A stretch of 36,780 bases of DNA. Origin: Betaproteobacteria bacterium (lineage in GTDB: Bacteria > Pseudomonadota > Gammaproteobacteria > Burkholderiales > CAIKXV01). A model generated the notes under the pieces. It searched no databases and had not been told where the DNA came from. It saw nothing but the letters and a program-made list of their open reading frames with translations. Both the position numbers and the translations under genes were made by a program. The stretch lies in contig JAJTHE010000050.1 of the NCBI GenBank assembly GCA_021298815.1, forward strand, positions 1 through 36,780, read 5' to 3'. Positions 7,281 through 16,972 of the stretch are shown here, one piece after another (positions within the stretch are counted from its first letter, which is position 1; every line of letters begins with the position of its first letter).

Positions 7281-8258
7281 ATGGCTGATCGTTCCTGTCG
7301 CGGGCTCGCCGCCGCGATGCTGGTGGCCCTCCCGGCCGCGGCATCGGCGCAGCCGGCCGCGAACTATCCCGACCGTCCGGTTCGCGTGGTCAATCCATCC
7401 TCGCCCGGCGGCGGCGCCGACGTGGTCTCGCGCATCGTGATGCAGGAGGTGTCGAAGGCGCTCGGCCAGTCGTTCATCATCGACAACCGTCCCGGTGCCG
7501 CCAACATCATCGCCACCGAGATCGCCGCGAAGGCGCCGCCCGACGGCTACACCTTGCTGATCGCGGCTACCGGCACCTTCGTCACCAATCCGCTGCTCTA
7601 CGCGAAGCTGCCGTACTCGATCAAGGACTTCGAGACGATCAGCATCGTCGCCGACGCGCCGTTCATCCTGTCGGTGCATCCGAGCGTGCCGGCGCGCACG
7701 GTGAAGGAACTGGTCGCCCATGCGAAGGCGCAGGAGGGCAAGCTCACCTTCGCCTCGTTCGGACGCGGCAGCTCCTCGCATCTGGCGGGCGAGCTGTTCC
7801 AGTCGGTGACCGGCACGAAGCTGGTCCATGTGCCGTACAAGGGTGCCGCACCCGGCATGGCCGACCTCGTCGCCGGGCAGATCACGATGGCCTTCGACAG
7901 CGGCCTGTCGTCGATCCCCAACATCACCGCCAAGCGCATCCGCCCGCTCGGCGTGGCCGCCCCGCAGCGCCTGCCCAGCCTGCCCGACGTACCGACGCTC
8001 GCCGAGCAGGGCCTCGGCGCGTTCGATGCCGGCACCTGGTACGGCGTGATGGCACCGGCGCGCACGCCGAAGCCGATCGTCGACCGGCTGCATGGGGCGA
8101 TCGTCAAGGCACTCGCGCTGCCGGATGTCGCGAAGCGGATCAACGACCTGGGCACCGCGGTGATCGGCAACACGCCGGTCGAGTTCAGCGCGCAGATCGC
8201 GCGCGAGAGCGAACGCTGGGCAGCGGTGGTGAAGCAAGCTGGGCTTAAGCCGGAATAG
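7281..8258 (+). CDS. Bug/TctC-family periplasmic substrate-binding protein
   Basis: A 325-residue receptor with a short signal peptide ending AASAQ, then YPDRPVRVVNPSSPGGGAD, IIDNRPGAANIIATEIAAKAP, HVPYKGAAPGMADLVAGQI, LPSLPDVPTLAEQGLGAFD and the closing APARTPKPIVDRLHG. The ATG at 7281 follows GGGGAGGGGCAGC; longer upstream reading would run through the divergent promoter. The gene leads a plus-strand group with an enolase-superfamily enzyme 27 bases downstream, and it faces the HutC-type regulator. It probably delivers the substrate for those enzymes (inference). No membrane components are encoded nearby. Confidence 0.92.
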   Translation: MADRSCRGLAAAMLVALPAAASAQPAANYPDRPVRVVNPSSPGGGADVVSRIVMQEVSKALGQSFIIDNRPGAANIIATEIAAKAPPDGYTLLIAATGTFVTNPLLYAKLPYSIKDFETISIVADAPFILSVHPSVPARTVKELVAHAKAQEGKLTFASFGRGSSSHLAGELFQSVTGTKLVHVPYKGAAPGMADLVAGQITMAFDSGLSSIPNITAKRIRPLGVAAPQRLPSLPDVPTLAEQGLGAFDAGTWYGVMAPARTPKPIVDRLHGAIVKALALPDVAKRINDLGTAVIGNTPVEFSAQIARESERWAAVVKQAGLKPE

Positions 8259-8285
8259 CCTGGGCAGACGAAGGACCGTGCCCGC

Positions 8286-9404
8286 TTGACCGCACCCCTG
8301 ATCATCCGCGCCGAGGCCATCCCGGTCTCGCTGCCGCTCGCCCGTCCCGTGCTGATGGGCGGTGGCCAGCGCTTCACGCATTCCGAGTCGCTGGTCGTGC
8401 GGCTCGAGACCGACAGCGGCCTGGTCGGCTGGGGCGAGGCATCCGCGGCGCCGACGATGACCGGCGAGACCCTGCCCGGCATGAAGCTGGTGGTCGATCG
8501 CGTGCTGCTGCCGATGCTCGACCATGCGCCGGTGCTGGAACGCGCGACGATGGAGCGCCGCCTGCAACGCGCGATCCCCGGCAACAGCGCCGCCAAGTGC
8601 GCGGTCAACGTCGCCCTCTACGACCTGCTCGGCCGCCACTATCGCGTGCCGGTGCATGCACTGCTCGGCGGGCTCGCGCGCACCCGGCTCCCGGTGATGC
8701 ACCTGCTGGCCAACGCTACCGTCGAGGAAGACCTCGACGAAGCGGTACGGAAGCAGGCCGAGGGCATCCGCCTGTTCAAGGTGAAGGCCGGCGTGAAGCC
8801 GGTGGCCGACGAGATCGCGATGCTGTCCGCCCTGCGCGAACGCCTCGGGCCGGAGGCGATGCTCTGCGCCGATGCCAACACCGGCATGGGACTGGACGAC
8901 GCCTGCGACTATGCGCGTGCCGCGGCCGGCGCAGGGCTGCTGTTCTTCGAGCAGCCGCTCCCCGACCACGACCTCGACGGCATGATCAAGGTCGCGCAGG
9001 CCGGCGGCGCGCCGACCTGCGCCGACGAATCCGCGCACGACATCGACCACATCATCGCCTGGCATCGCGCCGGTGCGATCGCGGGCGTGAACCTGAAGAC
9101 GATCAAGCTCGGCGGCATTGCCGGCCTGATGCGCGCGGCGATCGTGTCCGGCCAGCTCGGGCTGAAGATCAACCTCGCCTGCAAGGCGGGCGAATCGAGC
9201 CTCGGCACCGCGGCGCTGGTGCACCTGGGCTACACCGTGCCCAACCTCGACTGGGGCATCACGCCGAGCAGCCAGTACCTGGCCGAGGACATCGTGCGCG
9301 CGCCGATCCGGCCGGTGGACGGGACCATTCCCGCACCGACCGGCAACGGGCTGGGCGTCGAGGTGGACGAGGGTGCGGTGGATCGCTTCCGGACGGCAGC
9401 CTAG
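8286..9404 (+). CDS. Enolase-superfamily enzyme, mandelate racemase/muconate lactonizing type
   Basis: A 372-residue enzyme with the N-terminal capping domain (RAEAIPVSLPLARP, WGEASAAPTMTGE) and a TIM-barrel carrying the superfamily residues: Lys165 and Lys167 in LFKVKAG, metal ligands Asp196 (CADANTG), Glu222 (FFEQPL) and Asp247 (CADES), and Lys271/Lys274 in VNLKTIKLGG. The KxK plus Lys arrangement is that of muconate cycloisomerases and dipeptide epimerases, which abstract a proton alpha to a carboxylate. The best start is TTG at 8286, after a weak GAAGGACC; no ATG or GTG lies in frame nearby. Together with the Bug receptor and the flavin monooxygenase it suggests breakdown of an aromatic or cyclic acid. 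Exact reaction not assignable. Confidence 0.88.
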   Translation: MTAPLIIRAEAIPVSLPLARPVLMGGGQRFTHSESLVVRLETDSGLVGWGEASAAPTMTGETLPGMKLVVDRVLLPMLDHAPVLERATMERRLQRAIPGNSAAKCAVNVALYDLLGRHYRVPVHALLGGLARTRLPVMHLLANATVEEDLDEAVRKQAEGIRLFKVKAGVKPVADEIAMLSALRERLGPEAMLCADANTGMGLDDACDYARAAAGAGLLFFEQPLPDHDLDGMIKVAQAGGAPTCADESAHDIDHIIAWHRAGAIAGVNLKTIKLGGIAGLMRAAIVSGQLGLKINLACKAGESSLGTAALVHLGYTVPNLDWGITPSSQYLAEDIVRAPIRPVDGTIPAPTGNGLGVEVDEGAVDRFRTAA

Positions 9405-9425
9405 CGCTGCCCTCCCGAGGCGCAT

Positions 9426-9459
9426 TTGTATTGACAATTCACGGCCCGGGTCCTACCTT
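9426..9459 (+). promoter_or_regulatory. Promoter and putative GntR operator before the monooxygenase gene
   Basis: TTGACA at 9431-9436, a 17-base spacer and TACCTT at 9454-9459 form a sigma-70-like promoter. TTGT-ATTG-ACAA at 9426-9437 is an inverted repeat overlapping the -35 box, and TTGACAATTCA is identical to the element at the gntR/Bug divergent promoter. Co-regulation by the HutC-type protein is inferred. Confidence 0.5.
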
Positions 9460-9500
9460 GGCAGCCTCGGCCCGCAGGGCCCCCGCATGAAGGAACCGCG

Positions 9501-10799
<1,299 letters not shown>

Positions 10800-10810
10800 G
10801 GCGACGGCGA

Positions 10811-11230
10811 TCAACCCTGCCACGGGTTGATCACCGTCAGGCCTGTACGTTCGAATGGAGCCGTGTCCCTGGTCGCCACGCCCATGCCGTTGGCCGATGC
10901 GATCGCGGCGATGATCGCGTCAGCGGAGGAGATGGCCGAGCCCATGGCTCTCGAGCGGGCTAGCACGTCCGCATACGCCTGGGTACAGGCCATGTCGAAG
11001 GGCAGCACACGACCGGAGAAGAGCGGCAGCACCCGCTTCTCCAGGTTGTCGTGCAGGCTTGTCCTGCGCCTGCCGGCGGGAAGCAGCGCTACGCCTGCCC
11101 GCAACTCGGCGACCGTGATCGCGGCAAGGAAGAGGGTTTCGATCGGCTGGGCGTCGATCCATGCAATGACCCTGGCATCCGGCATGGGCCGCGCCGGCTC
11201 GGACACGACGTTGGTGTCCAGCAGGATCAT
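10811..11230 (-). CDS. PIN-domain ribonuclease toxin, FitB/VapC-like
   Basis: A 139-residue PIN-domain toxin. It opens with MILLDTNVVSE, whose Asp5 is the first metal-binding acid; further acidic residues are in AITVAELRAG, SSADAIIAAIA and VATRDTAPFE, the order expected for VapC/FitB nucleases. Its ATG overlaps the stop of the upstream antitoxin by four bases (ATGA), the usual arrangement for a type II pair. The PARPMPDARVIAWID segment resembles the FitB branch. The toxin appears intact. It would act on cytoplasmic RNA when the antitoxin is degraded. Target unknown. Confidence 0.9.
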   Translation of the reverse strand: MILLDTNVVSEPARPMPDARVIAWIDAQPIETLFLAAITVAELRAGVALLPAGRRRTSLHDNLEKRVLPLFSGRVLPFDMACTQAYADVLARSRAMGSAISSADAIIAAIASANGMGVATRDTAPFERTGLTVINPWQG

Positions 11231-11481
11231 TCGAAGGTTGCCGCGCGTGCAGGGGTCCTGTCCCGAACCTGTTCGAAGACGGCGAACTCTTCGTCAGTGA
11301 GCCGGGCCTGGCGTCCGAAATCGGCGAGCAGGGAACCCAGCCTGATCCGTCCTTCCGGGTTCACAGCCGTTTCGAGAATGCTGCGCACCTCGGCCTCCAT
11401 GCTTTGGCCGCGCTGGGCGGCGCGCACGCGCAGAGCTCTGTGGACCTCGTCCGGGATGTTCCTGATGGTCAGCATCGGCAC
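11227..11481 (-). CDS. Ribbon-helix-helix antitoxin, FitA-like
   Basis: An 84-residue antitoxin. The N-terminus LTIRNIPDEVHRALRVRAA followed by RGQSMEAEVRSILETAV is a FitA-type ribbon-helix-helix DNA-binding domain; the C-terminal tail (LTDEEFAVFEQVRDR) would wrap and block the toxin. Start choice: a GTG at 11481 has AGGAG six bases upstream, whereas the ATG at 11475 is 12 bases away from it, so MPMLTIRN is preferred. The upstream region holds AATGCATGC repeats (11501-11528) that could be its operator, giving conditional autoregulation with the downstream toxin. Confidence 0.88.
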   Translation of the reverse strand: MPMLTIRNIPDEVHRALRVRAAQRGQSMEAEVRSILETAVNPEGRIRLGSLLADFGRQARLTDEEFAVFEQVRDRTPARAATFE

Positions 11482-11500
11482 GGTCTGCTCCTGTGCAGGC

Positions 11501-11528
11501 AATGCATGCATTGTAAACTAATGCATGC
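11501..11528 (-). promoter_or_regulatory. Putative operator/promoter of the FitAB-like pair
   Basis: AATGCATGCATT (11501-11512, self-complementary) and a second AATGCATGC (11520-11528) flank an AT-rich stretch that contains TACAAT on the minus strand (11515-11510), a possible -10 box. Repeated palindromes in front of an RHH antitoxin are typical of autoregulatory sites. No convincing -35 box was found. Confidence 0.5.
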
Positions 11529-11659
11529 GCGAGTGCCAGCCAGCCCGTGCGCCACCCGCAAGGGCCGGTTACCTGCCCGTAACCCGGGGCGGACGAGCAT
11601 CGAGGCACGGCGGCGCTCCCTTGCGCGCGCCGCGAATCCAACACCTGGAAAGGATGATC

Positions 11660-12325
11660 ATGTCCGCTCGTGCAAGATCCGGTGCCGCGCTGGTCGCGGT
11701 GATCGGCTGGATGTTCTCCCCATCCGAAGTCCACGCCCAGGAGGCACCGGGGCTCTACGCCAACGTCTATCTCGGACCGAGTCGGCTGTCCTCCACCGGC
11801 CTCACCGAGTCGCGGCCTGCAGGCGGACGCATCGGCGACAATGCGAAGTTCGATGGCGGCATCGGCTTCGGAGGCGCGGTCGGCTACCGCTATGGCAACG
11901 GGTGGGCCGCGGAGCTCGCCTGGGACTATCGACGCCACGGCCTGAAGAGCGTCGGCGGAACCCCGGTCGACGGCGACTATGCATCGAGCATACTGTTCCT
12001 GAACGGGTACTACCGATTCCCGAAGTGGGGTGCCATCCGGCCCTTCATCGGCGCCGGCCTGGGCTGGGCCCAGGAAATCGACATCGACATCGAGCGCAAC
12101 GGGCGCGAGCTGAGCTACTCGCGCTCCGGTGGTGTCGCGTTTCAGGCGATACTTGGCGGCGAATTCGAGCTGTCGTCGAAGTGGAGCCTGGTCGGCGACG
12201 TCCGCTGGATGCGGGTCGGTTCGCGCGACTTCAAGGCGGAAGGCGCTGCCGCGGATGGCACGCTGACCGGCCAGCTGAAGTACCAGCCGATGTCGCTCAA
12301 TCTCGGGGTGACGTACCGGTTCTGA
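11660..12325 (+). CDS. Small outer-membrane beta-barrel protein
   Basis: A 221-residue protein with a signal peptide ending EVHAQ, then alternating strands of aromatic and small residues (GLYANVYLGPS, GGAVGYRYGNGWAAELAWDY, FLNGYYRFP, RPFIGAGLGWAQE, QAILGGEFELSS, WSLVGDVRWM) and a final SLNLGVTYRF. The C-terminal phenylalanine after alternating hydrophobics is the outer-membrane assembly signal; the size fits an eight-stranded barrel of the OmpA/OmpW/Opa type. GGAAAGG precedes two close ATGs (11654 and 11660); 11660 has better spacing. A two-component system begins 66 bases downstream, so the barrel may be its target or simply a neighbour. Specific function unknown. Confidence 0.82.
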   Translation: MSARARSGAALVAVIGWMFSPSEVHAQEAPGLYANVYLGPSRLSSTGLTESRPAGGRIGDNAKFDGGIGFGGAVGYRYGNGWAAELAWDYRRHGLKSVGGTPVDGDYASSILFLNGYYRFPKWGAIRPFIGAGLGWAQEIDIDIERNGRELSYSRSGGVAFQAILGGEFELSSKWSLVGDVRWMRVGSRDFKAEGAAADGTLTGQLKYQPMSLNLGVTYRF

Positions 12326-12391
12326 GGCAGGAGCGGCCTCGAGTCGTTCGCGGCCGCATCCCGGCAAACGAGTCTGTCGGCGTACCTCCCG

Positions 12392-13075
12392 ATGCCAAGA
12401 ATCCTCCTCGTCGAAGACCATCCGCGCATGGCGCAGACGATCCGTGCCGCACTGGAACGCGGTGGCATCGCCTGCGACGTGGTGGAAAGCCAGCGGCAGG
12501 CCGTGGCCGCGATGGCGGATGCGCGCTATGACGCCCTGATCCTCGATCGAAGCCTTCCCGATGGCGACGGCCTGCAGGTGCTCACCCGCCTGCGTGCCGC
12601 CCGCAAGTCCATCCCCTGCATGGTGCTTACCGCACGCGACGCGCTGGGCGATCGCGTCCACGGACTCGAAGCCGGCGCGGACGACTACCTGACCAAGCCG
12701 TTCGAGACGGAAGAACTGCTGGCCCGCACGCGGGCGCTGCTGAGGCGAAGCCAGCCATGGATGCCGAGCGAAGTCGTGTTCGGCGACGTACGCGTGGATC
12801 CGCAGAGCGCCTCCATGTGCGTCGCGCGCGCCTGCGTCACCTTGTCCCCGTCCGAACTGCAGATCATGCTGGAACTCGTCCGGCACGCGGGCAGCGTTGC
12901 CAGGCGCGGCGCGCTAGAGTCGGTGGCCTGGGGCCTGTCCTCGGCGGTCACGCCGAAGGCCCTGGACGTGGCTGTCCATCGACTGCGCGGGAAGCTTGCT
13001 TCATTACGCTCCACCGTGTCGATCTCGAACACGAAGGGGGTAGGGTATGCGCTGGTGGTTTCCGAAGACCCCTAG
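12392..13075 (+). CDS. OmpR/PhoB-family response regulator
   Basis: A 227-residue transcription factor. The receiver domain has Glu8/Asp9 (VEDHPR), phospho-acceptor Asp52 (LILDRSLPDGDG), Thr80 and Lys102 (LTKPFE). The C-terminal half (residues about 128-222) is a winged helix: TLSPSELQIMLELVRHAG, VTPKALDVAVHRLRGKL, SISNTKGVGYAL. The layout is like QseB/PmrA regulators. It overlaps the histidine kinase gene by 29 bases, so the two are co-translated and almost certainly a cognate pair. Signal and regulon are not visible from sequence; the adjacent barrel and SGNH/PEP-CTERM genes are candidate targets. Confidence 0.94.
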   Translation: MPRILLVEDHPRMAQTIRAALERGGIACDVVESQRQAVAAMADARYDALILDRSLPDGDGLQVLTRLRAARKSIPCMVLTARDALGDRVHGLEAGADDYLTKPFETEELLARTRALLRRSQPWMPSEVVFGDVRVDPQSASMCVARACVTLSPSELQIMLELVRHAGSVARRGALESVAWGLSSAVTPKALDVAVHRLRGKLASLRSTVSISNTKGVGYALVVSEDP

Positions 13076-14420
13076 CCTCGCGCTGCGGCTGTCCATCGCG
13101 TTCTCCGTCTCGATCGTCATCGTCGCAGGTGCCTACCTGTCGGTCCAGGCGGTGGTTGCCGAGCGCTTCGCGAGCTTCATCACCGAGCAGAGCCTGAAGG
13201 GGCAGACCAACGACATCGCCGAGGCCATCGAGACGGATCCGGTGGACGGTACAGTGGTCGTTCGGCTGGCGGCGCGCGACGCCTACGGTTTCGATGCGTT
13301 CTTCGCGAACCTGAAGTATCGCGTGCTGAGTGCCGACGGCCGGGTGGTCGCCACCTCCGACGGCATCGGCGACAGCCTGCTGCCCGCGATCGCCGTCGAG
13401 CGCCAGGATGGCCACTTTTCACTGGTCGATCGCGATGGCGTGCGCTTGCATGTCGCGGCCGTGCGCCATGATGTCGCGGGCGTGCCTTATATCGTCCAGA
13501 TCGGACGCAGTGACCGGTTTGCGGAACTGGCCCTGGAGGCGATCGTTCCTGCGGTGACCGAGGCGGTGGGCATCGTCGCTGCGATCTCCATCCTGGTGCT
13601 GTCCATCCTCAGCTACCTGGGCATCCGCAGCGTCTTGCGGCCGATCCGCATCGCCAGCGAAGCCGCGGCATCCGTCGGTCAGTCCAACCTGTCTACCCGC
13701 CTGCCCGTGCAGGAAGTTCCCTCGGAGATCCGGCCGCTGATCGTCGCCTTCAACGGGGTACTCGACCGACTCCAGACCGCGTTCGACAGCCAGCAGCGCT
13801 TCTTCGCAAACGCCGCGCATGAGCTGAAGACGCCGATCGCGCTGCTGCGCGGGCAGCTCGAAGGCGCAACCGGCGCGGTACCGGTACAGGCGCTGCGGGA
13901 TGTCGACATGATCGCCCGCGCGGTCGGCCAGTTGCTGCATATCGCCGAGGTATCTGGCGGCCGATCACTCGAGCGCCGGCCGGTCGCGATCGACGAACTG
14001 GCCCGCCAGGTGGCAGGCCACCTCTCGTGGCGGGCCGAGCGCGTAGAGGTGAGCCTGCACCTCGAGTGCGCTGGGGATGGCATCGAGATATCGGCCGACG
14101 CGGGCGAACTGGTCGTGCTGCTGAAGAACCTGGTCGAGAACGCGATCGATTTCTCGCCCGAAGGCGGCCTGGTACGGATCAGGGTCGCCTCCGACGGCCT
14201 GGAGGTCGAGGACCAGGGTTGCGGTGTGCCCGAGGCACAGCGCGAACGCGTGTTCGAACGGTTCTGGCGAGGCCCGGGAACGGCGAGGCCTGGCTCCGGG
14301 CTGGGCCTTGCCATCTGCCAGGAAGTGGCATGGGCGCATGGCTGGCAGATCCGGTGTGGGGTCGCGTCCTCGGGAGGCGCACTGTTCCGGGTCGACTTCG
14401 ATGGACCCCCACCCGCATGA
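13047..14420 (+). CDS. Membrane-bound sensor histidine kinase
   Basis: A 457-residue kinase. Transmembrane segment 1 lies near residues 10-32 (LSIAFSVSIVIVAGAYLSV), a periplasmic sensor of about 130 residues follows, transmembrane segment 2 is near 170-193 (AVGIVAAISILVLSILSYLG), then HAMP (LRPIRIASEAA, LPVQEVPSEI). Dimerisation and phosphotransfer centre on His258 in NAAHELKTPIALLRGQ. ATP-binding boxes: N box LVENAIDFSPEGG, G1 VEDQGCGVPE, F box RVFERFWRG, G2 GSGLGLAIC. All catalytic parts are present. The ATG at 13047 lies inside the end of the response regulator gene, preceded by GGGGGTAGGGT. Ligand unknown. Confidence 0.94.
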   Translation: MRWWFPKTPSLALRLSIAFSVSIVIVAGAYLSVQAVVAERFASFITEQSLKGQTNDIAEAIETDPVDGTVVVRLAARDAYGFDAFFANLKYRVLSADGRVVATSDGIGDSLLPAIAVERQDGHFSLVDRDGVRLHVAAVRHDVAGVPYIVQIGRSDRFAELALEAIVPAVTEAVGIVAAISILVLSILSYLGIRSVLRPIRIASEAAASVGQSNLSTRLPVQEVPSEIRPLIVAFNGVLDRLQTAFDSQQRFFANAAHELKTPIALLRGQLEGATGAVPVQALRDVDMIARAVGQLLHIAEVSGGRSLERRPVAIDELARQVAGHLSWRAERVEVSLHLECAGDGIEISADAGELVVLLKNLVENAIDFSPEGGLVRIRVASDGLEVEDQGCGVPEAQRERVFERFWRGPGTARPGSGLGLAICQEVAWAHGWQIRCGVASSGGALFRVDFDGPPPA

Positions 14421-14541
14421 CCCATCGGGCGCGCGACGCTACCGGGGCGCAGATCATCCGGGCCGACCGGCATCGCTATACTCGGGCCATCGACGGGCAG
14501 CACAGACTGCGACTGCGAACCACATTCCCGGAGGAGTACGC

Positions 14542-15894
14542 ATGAAGCGTCTGGCACTCGGCATCGCCCTTCTGTCCTGCGCGGCGGCGCAGGCACAGCC
14601 GATCGAGATCCTGTTCGTCGGCAACAGCTACACGTTCGCGCGCGTGGCACCGATGCTCAACTACAACGCGGCGAACGTCACCGACCTCACGCGGCCGCGG
14701 GGTCCGCTGCACGGTGGGATCGATCCAGTGCTGCCGTTCGTCTCGGGCGCCCCGTTCACCAACCTGACCGGCACCAACTCGTACCCGGTGGGGACGATCA
14801 ACCCGGTCACCGGCGCCGAGTTCACCTCGTTCTCCCCGCACACGCAGACCAGCACCTGGGGCGGCGTGCCGGGCATCTTCAAGCAGTTCACCCAGCAGGC
14901 GGGGCTGAACTACAACGTCTCGCTGTCGACCCGCAATGCCGCGTCGCTGCGCGGCCATTTCCTCAACACCGCCAACGACAACTGGGACCTGCGCGGCAAC
15001 ATCGGCAGCCAGCGCTGGGACAAGGTCGTGCTGCAGGAGCAGAGCGACGAGGTCCTGCCGCCACGTATCTCGTCCACCGGCACGCCGCTGGCATCGAACC
15101 TCCCCGCGGCCCTCGCCTACACCAACCTGATCGAGAACTGGATCCACAACGGCACGGCGCTCAGCTACCGCGAGCGCGCGATGTACAACACGATCTTCGG
15201 CGACCAGGCCGGCTGCGTCGCGGCCGGCGGAACCGCCGGGTCGTGCAACAACAACACGCTGCGCACGATCGCCGCCAATCCCAATGCGAACGCGGCGGCG
15301 AAGATCTACCTGCAGCAGGTGTGGGCCCGGCCGAACATGGTCAACCCGCCCGGGGTGGCGACCATCGACCCGCGCACCGGCAACGCGACCTACGACCCGA
15401 CCGTGCCGGCCCCCACCTTCTACAACTCCCTGGAAGCGGCGACCGCCGACCTCAAGGCGGGCAACGAACGGATCGCGGCCTTCGCCGGCGCAGACGGCAG
15501 CGGCGGCATCGCCGGCATCGTGCCGGTGGGCGAAGCGTTCATGCGCGCGATCCTCGCCGGCGTGGCCACCGCGGACATGTATGCATCCGATGCGCTGACC
15601 GACGGACTGATGGACCTCTGGTTCAACGACGGTACGCACCCGAGCGTCTACGGTGCCTATCTCAGCGCGCTGACCCTGTTCGGCACGATCACCGGGATGG
15701 ATCCGCGGCGGCTCGGGGCCCTGGAGCAGGCGGCGCGGGACCTCGGCATCAGCTCGCGTGAGGCGGTGCTGCTGCAGCAGGTCGCGGCAGACCAGCTCGG
15801 GTTCGCGGTGGTGCCGGTACCGGCCAGCCTGCCGCTGTTCGCGGCGGGACTGGTGGTGCTGGGGCTGGTGCGGCGGCGACGGGCAACGGCGTGA
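14542..15894 (+). CDS. SGNH-hydrolase-like exported protein with PEP-CTERM-type sorting tail
   Basis: A 450-residue secreted protein. A 19-residue signal peptide ends AAAQAQ, directly followed by IEILFVGNSYTFARV, which resembles SGNH block I with the nucleophilic serine in GNSYT. Near the end, FNDGTHPSVYGAYLSAL supplies the Asp and His of block V. The C-terminus VPVPASLPLFAAGLVVLG then LVRRRRATA is a motif, hydrophobic span and arginine cluster like PEP-CTERM signals (VPEP or VPLP variants) processed by exosortases in exopolysaccharide-forming proteobacteria. GGAGGAG precedes the ATG at 14542. Many Asn-rich stretches lie between. It probably acts on acetylated or esterified surface polymers, but this is inference. 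Its stop is directly adjacent to the convergent Fic gene. Confidence 0.8.
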   Translation: MKRLALGIALLSCAAAQAQPIEILFVGNSYTFARVAPMLNYNAANVTDLTRPRGPLHGGIDPVLPFVSGAPFTNLTGTNSYPVGTINPVTGAEFTSFSPHTQTSTWGGVPGIFKQFTQQAGLNYNVSLSTRNAASLRGHFLNTANDNWDLRGNIGSQRWDKVVLQEQSDEVLPPRISSTGTPLASNLPAALAYTNLIENWIHNGTALSYRERAMYNTIFGDQAGCVAAGGTAGSCNNNTLRTIAANPNANAAAKIYLQQVWARPNMVNPPGVATIDPRTGNATYDPTVPAPTFYNSLEAATADLKAGNERIAAFAGADGSGGIAGIVPVGEAFMRAILAGVATADMYASDALTDGLMDLWFNDGTHPSVYGAYLSALTLFGTITGMDPRRLGALEQAARDLGISSREAVLLQQVAADQLGFAVVPVPASLPLFAAGLVVLGLVRRRRATA

Positions 15895-16950
15895 TCAACG
15901 TCCTGGCGTGACCTGAACCCATTTCGCGCCCCGTCCCTTGCCGGTGGGCGCGATCACGCCTTCCGTCTTCATCGTGCGCAGGATCACCCGCACCGTGTCG
16001 CGACTGACGCCGGGACAGGCCTCCTCGATCTGGGATATGGAGAACGGCACCTGGCGCTTCAGGATCTCCGCCCGCACGCGGTCGCCCTTGGCGCCGCGTC
16101 CCCGCGCGAGGGTACCCACCCGCGCCTCGAACTCCCCGTACGCCCGCAGCAGCGCACCCCAGAAGTAGTCCAGCCAGGGTGCGACATCGTGCGCAGCCTC
16201 ATGCCAGCCTTGCGAACTGGCCTCGAGGGTTTCGTAGTAGCTCTCCTTCGATTCCTCGAAGATGCGCTCCAGGCTGATGAATCGGCCGACGACACAGTCG
16301 AAGTGATAGAGCAGCTGCAAGGTGAGCAGCCGCGCCATGCGACCGTTCCCGTCCGGGAACGGGTGGATGCAGAGAAAGTCCAGGATGACCAGCGGTACCA
16401 GCACCAGCGGGTCGGCCAGGTGCTGGTCCAGTGCCGTCCGGTGACGCGCGAGCATGTCCGCCATCGCGATGGGCGTGAGGTGCGCGGCGACCGGACGAAA
16501 TCGGATGCGCGAGCTGCCATCGGGATGGCGCTCGACGATGTCGTTGTTCGTCGCCTTCCAGTGCCCGCCGGGCTGCGGCATGTAGCGGTAGAGGATGCCG
16601 TGGAGCTGCAGCACGGTGCCTTCGGAAAACGGCATCTGCCCACCGCTTTCGTGGATCAGGCCCAGGGCGTCGCGGTACCCGGCCACTTCCTGCTCGGATC
16701 GGCTCTGGGGCGTCGCATTCCTGAGGACGAGCGACTTCAGCCGATGGGCCGCCACCACCACCCCTTCGAGACGGTTCGATGACTCGGTAGACTCGACGAC
16801 GGCCACCTGTCGCAGGTCGCTCAGCACTTCGGGCGACTGGGCTACGAACAGCGCCTGTTTGCCCCGGAATTCGCCCAGCGCGCGCAGCGTCGCCAGTTGC
16901 TGCGTATCGAACCGCAGCCTGGCAAGGTAGTCTGGCGAGAGCGAGTGCAT
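15895..16950 (-). CDS. Fic-domain protein (putative AMP-transferase) with C-terminal winged helix
   Basis: A 351-residue Fic protein. The catalytic loop is HPFPDGNGRMARLL (His196), matching HxFx(D/E)GNGRxxR, which transfers AMP from ATP to a hydroxyl side chain of a target protein. An N-terminal SSNRLEG matches the inhibitory (S/T)xxxE(G/N) helix, so it is a self-inhibited class II form. Residues about 300-351 (PFSISQIEEACPGVSRDTVR, MKTEGVIAPTG) look like a winged helix, perhaps for DNA binding. Start: an in-frame ATG at 17100 exists, but the first 50 codons would run through a 53-bp AT-rich palindrome; MHSLSPDYLARL at 16950 is the natural family start, although its ribosome site is weak. Target unknown. 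Confidence 0.87.
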   Translation of the reverse strand: MHSLSPDYLARLRFDTQQLATLRALGEFRGKQALFVAQSPEVLSDLRQVAVVESTESSNRLEGVVVAAHRLKSLVLRNATPQSRSEQEVAGYRDALGLIHESGGQMPFSEGTVLQLHGILYRYMPQPGGHWKATNNDIVERHPDGSSRIRFRPVAAHLTPIAMADMLARHRTALDQHLADPLVLVPLVILDFLCIHPFPDGNGRMARLLTLQLLYHFDCVVGRFISLERIFEESKESYYETLEASSQGWHEAAHDVAPWLDYFWGALLRAYGEFEARVGTLARGRGAKGDRVRAEILKRQVPFSISQIEEACPGVSRDTVRVILRTMKTEGVIAPTGKGRGAKWVQVTPGR

Positions 16951-16972
16951 CCTGAGGCTTTCGGGGTGGAGC

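Noticed and set aside
7149..9437. Long minus-strand open frame of 762 codons
   Set aside because: Opposite to the Bug receptor and enolase-superfamily genes; low-complexity His/Arg/Ala composition typical of antisense frames in GC-rich DNA.
11522..11538. Sigma-54-like TGGCAC on the minus strand before the FitA-like gene
   Set aside because: The expected TTGC element is not at the right spacing (CATGC, shifted by one base).
11525..11659. N-terminal extension of the outer-membrane protein
   Set aside because: The signal peptide and GGAAAGG site place the start at 11660; the extension overlaps the antitoxin operator region.
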